Shown: positions 59,772-64,000 of the stretch, in pieces
Numbering within the stretch: position 1 is the stretch's first letter
How the letters are laid out: every line of letters begins with the position of its first letter
Source: Candidatus Omnitrophota bacterium
Lineage (GTDB): Bacteria > Hinthialibacterota > Hinthialibacteria > OLB16
DNA length: 64,000 nt
Reading direction: 5' to 3'
Assembly (NCBI GenBank): GCA_020632575.1
Contig: JACKFH010000005.1
Span: 186,001-250,000, forward strand
Notes under the pieces: generated by a model
Told to the model about the DNA's origin: nothing
What the model saw: the letters and a program-made list of their open reading frames with translations, nothing else
Databases searched by the model: none
Program-made: the position numbers and the translations under genes

Positions 59772-62062
59772 CCGGCCTTCCTTTTCAAACGGACAGTTTG
59801 ATCCTTGTCCATCGCGATAACCAGTTTGTCGCCATCCACCGTGACGGAGGATGGCTCCTTGCCCTCGAGTTCGAACTCATCGCCATTGAATGGATTCTCA
59901 AGAGAACAAGGACTTCCTGTTTCGGAATGAATGACCACTTCGGTTGTCTTTCCATCCTCTCGTTTGGCTGAAACCAGGAACGCCCCCTCGGCGCGCAATT
60001 TTTTGAAAGAGACATCCCTCCAGTCCTCTGGGATGGCCGGAAAAATCTGGATGGCGCCGGAGTAGGATTGAAGCAGCATTTCCTGAACACCCGCCGCGAA
60101 GGCGAAATTGCCCTCGAGAGTGAAGGGCCGGTAAGTGAAATTGGAATACCCCTCGCCACTTTGATCGCCATTGCAGTGAAAACTGTTTCTCAGGCAAAAG
60201 GCTTTGGCGAAGATCTCGAGCGCCTTTTCCGCCCGCTCTCCGTTCTTGGCTCGCGCCCACAGGTTTCCTTGCCAGGAGAAACTGTAGCCACACCATTGAG
60301 AGGTCCCGAGTCGGTCCATCTCCTTCATGGTTGCCTGAATGATCCGTCGGTCTTTCTCGCCATTCTCCCAGTTGATCAAACCCAAGGGGTGGTAGGCCAT
60401 CAGGTGCGAATGATGACGGTGCGAGTGTTCGAGAGCCTGATCCTGGGAGACCAGGAGGAATCCCTCCTCGGAGACCGCGATCTCCGGAAGTCTTTTATGA
60501 ATGGCCAACCAACGCTCGGCCTCATCGTCAATTCCAAGCTCTGTCGCGAGTTCGGCGCTTTTCTCGAAGGTCCAACGAATCAGAGCGAGATCGTAGTTGG
60601 TGATGGTTTTGAACCAGGCCTCCAGTTTGTTGTCGTGAATCTCCGGGGATGAGGAAAGTTCCAGGGTCAAATGACCCTCCTTATCCTCCACCATCAGCGA
60701 TTCGAGGAAGATCGCGATCTCACTTATATAAGGGTAGAGGCGATCCTTCAAAAAATCCCGATCCATGCTGTAACGCCAGTGGAGATAAAAGTGATGGGCG
60801 AGCCAACAAGCGGTGGTTCCCGAGTGGGTGTACTGATGCCAACCGCCGATCTGACTATTTTCCAGGTCGGCGGTCATCGGAACATTCATGCCGGGGAGAT
60901 CGTAAAAACGCTTGGTCCAATCGGCGCAGTTGTCCCGTGTCTTCCAAAGCCAGTCGATATACCCGAGGCCTTCCTCAAGGCGGTTGGCTGAATAGCAGGG
61001 CCAATATGAGAGTTCGGTGTTGAGATCGTGGTGGTAGTCCCCTTTCCAGGGCGGGAGTTTGCCATCATCGGCGGTCCAGGGTCCCTGAAGGGTGATCGGC
61101 GGAGTATCGCGACGAGTGGCGGCGCCAAATTTGTACATCTCCAGAAACCATTGGCGTTCGAGGGTCTCATTGGGGACCGACAGGAGACCCTCTTCCCAGT
61201 AATCCTTCCACCATGCCTCTTGCTTCTTCAGGTTCTCCGTGTCGTCTTCCGCAAGACCCGCCTTCGCTCTTTCTTTGGCAAGCGCCAACGGATCCTCGGT
61301 CTCCCTCGAAGTGGCAATCGACCAAGCTCCTCTCCAGGCGCCGCCCTCTTTCTCCCAGGTCAAGGCCACGGCGAATTTGAACTCGTCCCAGCCCTCTTGG
61401 AGGAATGCGGAGGAATTCTCACCGGTCGTCTCTTGAGGTGGATCGTATCCGAGTTTTCCCAATTCGCCCGCGCTGATCGCGGGACCGTCCTTCTGGCCCG
61501 TAGCCCCTCCGAAGGCTGGCGCCTTCAGGTTCGGGTGGATCTCCTTGTCGGTTTCGATCCGGATTCGCCCGCTGGTTTGGGTGGCGTCGACCCAAACCTG
61601 AGCGCGCGTTCCATCGGAAAATGTGAGAGTTGCAACCCCATCGGCCAGGGAGAGGACTCCCTTCTCAAAATCGGCCCCTTCTCCCAGGCCGATTTCGATC
61701 CGACCGGCGGGGATCTTGGTAGGCCCAGCGCGGTGGTAAGGCTCCTCATAGACTCGGCGAAGGTCCTCGATCCTTCCCTCCTCGACCCATTGTTTCATGG
61801 TTTCATAGGAGTACTCCTCGGAATGAAACTCCGGCACGGGACGGAGATCCCAGAGATCCGTGCGATCCAGCGAGATGTTTAGCGGATGCCCATCCCCCCA
61901 AACCAGCGCTCCCAGCAGGCCATTCCCTAAGGGGAAGGCCTCATCCCAAACCATTGCCGGTTCCTCATAAACCAACTGATGTCGGACATACCCCGGCTCC
62001 TCGGCCATCGCCCACAAAGAGACAAAAAAAATTGAAAGACCCATCCACTTCCGAACCATCAT
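59768..62062 (-). CDS. Secreted GH95 alpha-L-fucosidase-like glycoside hydrolase
   Basis: The product is about 764 residues. GGAGG precedes two adjacent ATGs (62062 and 62059), and the product begins with a signal peptide (KWMGLSIFFVSLWAMA). The GH95 N-terminal domain starts MVWDEAFPLGNGLLGALVWGDGHPLNISLDRTDLW. The catalytic (alpha/alpha)6 domain has GDYHHDLNTELSYWPCYSANRLEEG near 330-355, GGWHQYTHSGTTACWLAHHFYLHW, HRHHSHLMAYHPLGLI and SWQGNLWARAKNGERAEKAL. Residue roles are assigned by family only. It is predicted to cleave terminal alpha-L-fucose or galactose from host, algal or plant glycans in the periplasm or outside. It is coupled by GTGA to the downstream SSS transporter. A 95-bp palindromic repeat lies directly upstream. 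Confidence 0.92.
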   Translation of the reverse strand: MMVRKWMGLSIFFVSLWAMAEEPGYVRHQLVYEEPAMVWDEAFPLGNGLLGALVWGDGHPLNISLDRTDLWDLRPVPEFHSEEYSYETMKQWVEEGRIEDLRRVYEEPYHRAGPTKIPAGRIEIGLGEGADFEKGVLSLADGVATLTFSDGTRAQVWVDATQTSGRIRIETDKEIHPNLKAPAFGGATGQKDGPAISAGELGKLGYDPPQETTGENSSAFLQEGWDEFKFAVALTWEKEGGAWRGAWSIATSRETEDPLALAKERAKAGLAEDDTENLKKQEAWWKDYWEEGLLSVPNETLERQWFLEMYKFGAATRRDTPPITLQGPWTADDGKLPPWKGDYHHDLNTELSYWPCYSANRLEEGLGYIDWLWKTRDNCADWTKRFYDLPGMNVPMTADLENSQIGGWHQYTHSGTTACWLAHHFYLHWRYSMDRDFLKDRLYPYISEIAIFLESLMVEDKEGHLTLELSSSPEIHDNKLEAWFKTITNYDLALIRWTFEKSAELATELGIDDEAERWLAIHKRLPEIAVSEEGFLLVSQDQALEHSHRHHSHLMAYHPLGLINWENGEKDRRIIQATMKEMDRLGTSQWCGYSFSWQGNLWARAKNGERAEKALEIFAKAFCLRNSFHCNGDQSGEGYSNFTYRPFTLEGNFAFAAGVQEMLLQSYSGAIQIFPAIPEDWRDVSFKKLRAEGAFLVSAKREDGKTTEVVIHSETGSPCSLENPFNGDEFELEGKEPSSVTVDGDKLVIAMDKDQTVRLKRKAG

Positions 62063-62077
62063 CAAACCTCCGCACGT

Positions 62078-62172
62078 CGTAGCCCGGCAACTCACTTGCC
62101 GGGTTTTCCGCTTATGCCCAATAGGATGGGCATCGTGGCCACCGTTCCCGGCAAATGAGTTGCCGGGCTACG
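62078..62172. repeat. Nested palindromic repeat upstream of the GH95 gene
   Basis: Arms of 26 bp at 62078-62103 and 62147-62172 are inverse copies with one mismatch, starting CGTAGCCCGGCAACTCA. Each arm folds on itself (CCCGGCAA/TTGCCGGG). A smaller hairpin ATGCCCA/TGGGCAT lies between them. Confidence 0.85.
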
Positions 62173-62212
62173 ATTCATGCCAGCGTTCACGCTGGTGCGA
62201 CCGGGGGCCAGT

Positions 62213-62983
62213 TTACTTCGAAATCCGAACCCTCACCCGTGTCCCGTCCTTCGGCAATTTCTCCAAGTCCAGATTCGGCCTCAAACGCTTCATCACTTGG
62301 TCCCGAATGGTCAACGAGTGGTTGGAGATTTTACCCCCGGGGCAGGAAACATTGCAGACAATGCAACCCGATTTCCAGATCGGAATCAGAGAACGGTGAT
62401 CGCCGAATCGGTAATCGGCCTCGGGCATTCCAAGAATTTCCTTGAGTTTTTCCCATCGGTTCAACCCCTCCCAGGTGACCGTGACCTCGACTGTCGGGCC
62501 CGCAACTCGTGCATCGGCGGCCGGGTTGTTGGGATCGTTTCTCGCTGTCCAGGTTTCATTGGTGAGATTGTTCCCTCCGACCAGCCCTTGCTTTGCAAGA
62601 ATGTCGGCGACTTCCCGATCGGGGATTTCGGCCTCGATCAACGCCTTCTCGGAGGTCCGTCCATCCTTCCAAACAATCGCATGATGCCCGTAGCCGATCC
62701 CCTTCACCTGGAGGAATCGGCGGGGATAGATCTTCCCCTCAAACTCGAGAAGGGTCTTTGCGGAGCAGGGAAGGGTGGATAGAAGAAAACAAAAGAGGGC
62801 AATGCGGGGCGCCGATACGATGGGGCAGAATCTATTCAGCGGCTTCCAATGCGCCCAGTCTCCGTCTCCCGCCTTCTCCAGGTCATTCCCGCGTAGGCGG
62901 GAATCCATTGGGGAGGACCGGGCACTGGATACCCGCCTGCGCGGGTATGACGCAACTTCTACCGGACCCGACGAACAAATCAT
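62213..62983 (-). CDS. YdjY-like secreted protein with an in-frame repeat insertion near the N-terminus
   Basis: The ATG at 62983 has a near-perfect ribosome site (AAGGAGG, 6 nt upstream) and overlaps the stop of the MFS gene (ATGA), so it is taken as the start; 256 residues result. Codons for about residues 11-34 come from the palindromic repeat at 62882-62952. A signal-like helix follows only at about 59-75 (RIALFCFLLSTLPCSA). The mature part has FEGKIYPRRFLQVKG, ALIEAEIPDREVADILAKQGLVGGNN and GPTVEVTVTWEGLNRW, as in YdjY-domain proteins. The end carries a C-x2-C-x3-C motif (CIVCNVSCPGGKISNHSLTIRD). The function of the domain is unknown. An ATG at 62908 inside the repeat is an alternative start. 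Confidence 0.7.
   Translation of the reverse strand: MICSSGPVEVASYPRRRVSSARSSPMDSRLRGNDLEKAGDGDWAHWKPLNRFCPIVSAPRIALFCFLLSTLPCSAKTLLEFEGKIYPRRFLQVKGIGYGHHAIVWKDGRTSEKALIEAEIPDREVADILAKQGLVGGNNLTNETWTARNDPNNPAADARVAGPTVEVTVTWEGLNRWEKLKEILGMPEADYRFGDHRSLIPIWKSGCIVCNVSCPGGKISNHSLTIRDQVMKRLRPNLDLEKLPKDGTRVRVRISK
62882..62952. repeat. Nested palindromic repeat inside the YdjY-like coding sequence
   Basis: The arms 62882-62907 (GTCATTCCCGCGTAGGCGGG) and 62927-62952 are inverse copies with three differences. Each arm is a hairpin (TTCCCGC/GCGGGAA and TACCCGC/GCGGGTA). Two of the three differences are a compensating pair. The 71-bp repeat is read through in frame. Confidence 0.85.
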
Positions 62984-64000
62984 TTGACGCCTCCTTCCAA
63001 GTGAGTGGCTTTGGTCTCTTTAAAGAACAGTAGCCAGCAGACCAGACCGGCTCCCGCGATCCAAGCCGCCATACGAAAAAGTCCCGGAAGCCCGAGATGG
63101 TCCGCCAGGAACCCCGAGGAGACCAATCCTGAAATGCGGGCGGCGTAGTTGCAAAAAATCACCGCGATGGTCTGCGCGGAGGAGCGAATCCGATCGCTGG
63201 CCAACTGGTTGACCGTGAGGATGGTGGTCACATAGAGCAATCCGAATGTGAGGCTGTGCAGAAGTTGGATCAAAATCAGAGTCGAATGGTGGGTCGCCTC
63301 CGCGGTGACCCAGAGACGGATCACCATGGCGATGAGAGCCGCCGCCATCAGTCGATACGCCCCATATTTCGCCATCCATCGTTGAGCGAAAAAAACGGTG
63401 AACACCTCCGAGACTGGACCAAGTGAAGAATACAAAGCGATTCTCTCCAGAGGGACCCCGAGGTTTCCGAAGTGAATGGCTTGATAGCCCTCCAGCGAGG
63501 AAAAAGCCCAGCGCCCCAAGAAAACAGTGGCAAGTAGGACCACAAACGACCGGTTCTTCAACAACTCAAATCCCTCGAAGGAGAACCCGTGTTTTTTTTC
63601 CGGAGGCACTTTCGGAAACCAGAAAGAGGCAAGCACAGCGAGGATGGAGTACCCCAAGAAGATGACTGTGGGGATGGTCCAGTCGATCGCCTCGCCATCG
63701 GCTTTCGACCAATACATTGCGATGATGAAGGCCGGAATCGTGAAACCGATCGACCCCCAGATCCGCATGGCCCCGTAATCTCCGCCATGAAGGTGGACCG
63801 AGCGTAGCACTAGGCTGTCATGGATCGGAATGATGGGTTGGAAAAAGATCCCCAGGAATGCGGCCAAGAGGAGACAAACGGAAAAATCGCGTCCAAACCA
63901 CAACAGGACAAAAGAGAGGGGTCCGAAAAACAAAAGTGTGCGAAGGACCCAGCGAGGGTCCGAACTTGAATCGGCCAGCATCCCCCAGGTTGGCGCGGCA
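62980..64000 (-). CDS. MFS transporter (nucleoside/phenylpropionate-permease-like), N-terminal part missing
   Basis: The frame runs to the right edge of the window. Reading in, it shows APTWGMLADSSSD, the conserved loop between helices 2 and 3 of MFS proteins, so the start lies beyond 64000. About 340 residues are visible, with ten helices. The motif GGDYGAMRIWGSIGFTIPAFIIAMY and the long loop before helix 7 resemble the MFS_1_like/NupG/HcaT group, which moves nucleosides or aromatic acids; specificity is open. Its stop overlaps the ATG of the YdjY-like gene. It is followed downstream by GH95 and the SSS transporter on the same strand, so it may belong to one transport and degradation unit. 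Confidence 0.85.
   Translation of the reverse strand, partial: AAPTWGMLADSSSDPRWVLRTLLFFGPLSFVLLWFGRDFSVCLLLAAFLGIFFQPIIPIHDSLVLRSVHLHGGDYGAMRIWGSIGFTIPAFIIAMYWSKADGEAIDWTIPTVIFLGYSILAVLASFWFPKVPPEKKHGFSFEGFELLKNRSFVVLLATVFLGRWAFSSLEGYQAIHFGNLGVPLERIALYSSLGPVSEVFTVFFAQRWMAKYGAYRLMAAALIAMVIRLWVTAEATHHSTLILIQLLHSLTFGLLYVTTILTVNQLASDRIRSSAQTIAVIFCNYAARISGLVSSGFLADHLGLPGLFRMAAWIAGAGLVCWLLFFKETKATHLEGGVK

Overview
The window reads as chromosomal DNA of an uncultured Gram-negative bacterium, probably from the PVC superphylum or nearby lineages (Planctomycetota, Omnitrophota, Hydrogenedentota, Sumerlaeota). Four things suggest this. There is a giant secreted ThuA / beta-propeller / HEAT / c-type-cytochrome protein of the kind called the PVC-type heme-binding protein. 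There are two prepilins with the GFTLIELLIVIAIILI leader and a C-terminal TNGT(K/R)S.GD signature. There are several secreted carbohydrate-active enzymes (an AXE1-like esterase, GH127, GH95). A UbiA-type prenyltransferase resembles MqnP of the futalosine menaquinone route. The placement is inferred from gene content only; no rRNA or tRNA gene was found.

Layout. 0-10 kb: truncated secreted esterase, a low-complexity secreted protein, YheT-like hydrolase, PQQ-type beta-propeller protein, M50 membrane protease and guaA, a pseudopilin-like orphan, a lipase-maturation-factor-like membrane protein and a GT39 glycosyltransferase. 10-15 kb: secreted GH127 with accessory domains, overlapped by a GT87-like membrane protein, and a DUF420 protein. 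15-23 kb: valS, a small-ORF/nucleotidyltransferase pair, a ubiA-GT2 operon, a DUF115 (Maf/MptE-like) protein and rsmE. Three apparent single-base frameshifts (valS, GT2, DUF115) fall in this stretch. 23-29 kb: a Tyr-rich secreted protein, tsaB, an SGNH hydrolase, a DUF58 protein, a STAS protein and a MalK/UgpC-like ATPase. 29-34.4 kb: two prepilins flanking a 1046-residue propeller / Ig-like / TM / TPR protein. 34.4-41.7 kb: PurSL, an S9 peptidase, a HigBA pair with a visible promoter/operator, an AlkP-superfamily protein and a second STAS protein. 41.7-45.2 kb: rseP-proS with a good sigma70 promoter. 45-52 kb: a membrane protein of unknown function, bioB and the PVC-type heme protein. 52-64 kb: a HAF-repeat protein, an epimerase, penicillin acylase, a small membrane protein, and a leftward cluster MFS - YdjY-like - GH95 - sodium/solute symporter that looks like a sugar release and uptake unit.

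The most unusual content is non-coding. At least six nested palindromic repeats sit in gene junctions. Their arms are themselves hairpins, and related arms or copies differ by compensatory (pair-preserving) substitutions. One lies inside a coding sequence in frame, one supplies a possible start codon, one is inserted so that a stop codon looks like its target-site duplication, and one is a roughly 450-bp array of about nine hairpins. These are the best candidates for undescribed biology here. The protein-coding genes are mostly recognisable families, with a few unusual domain combinations.
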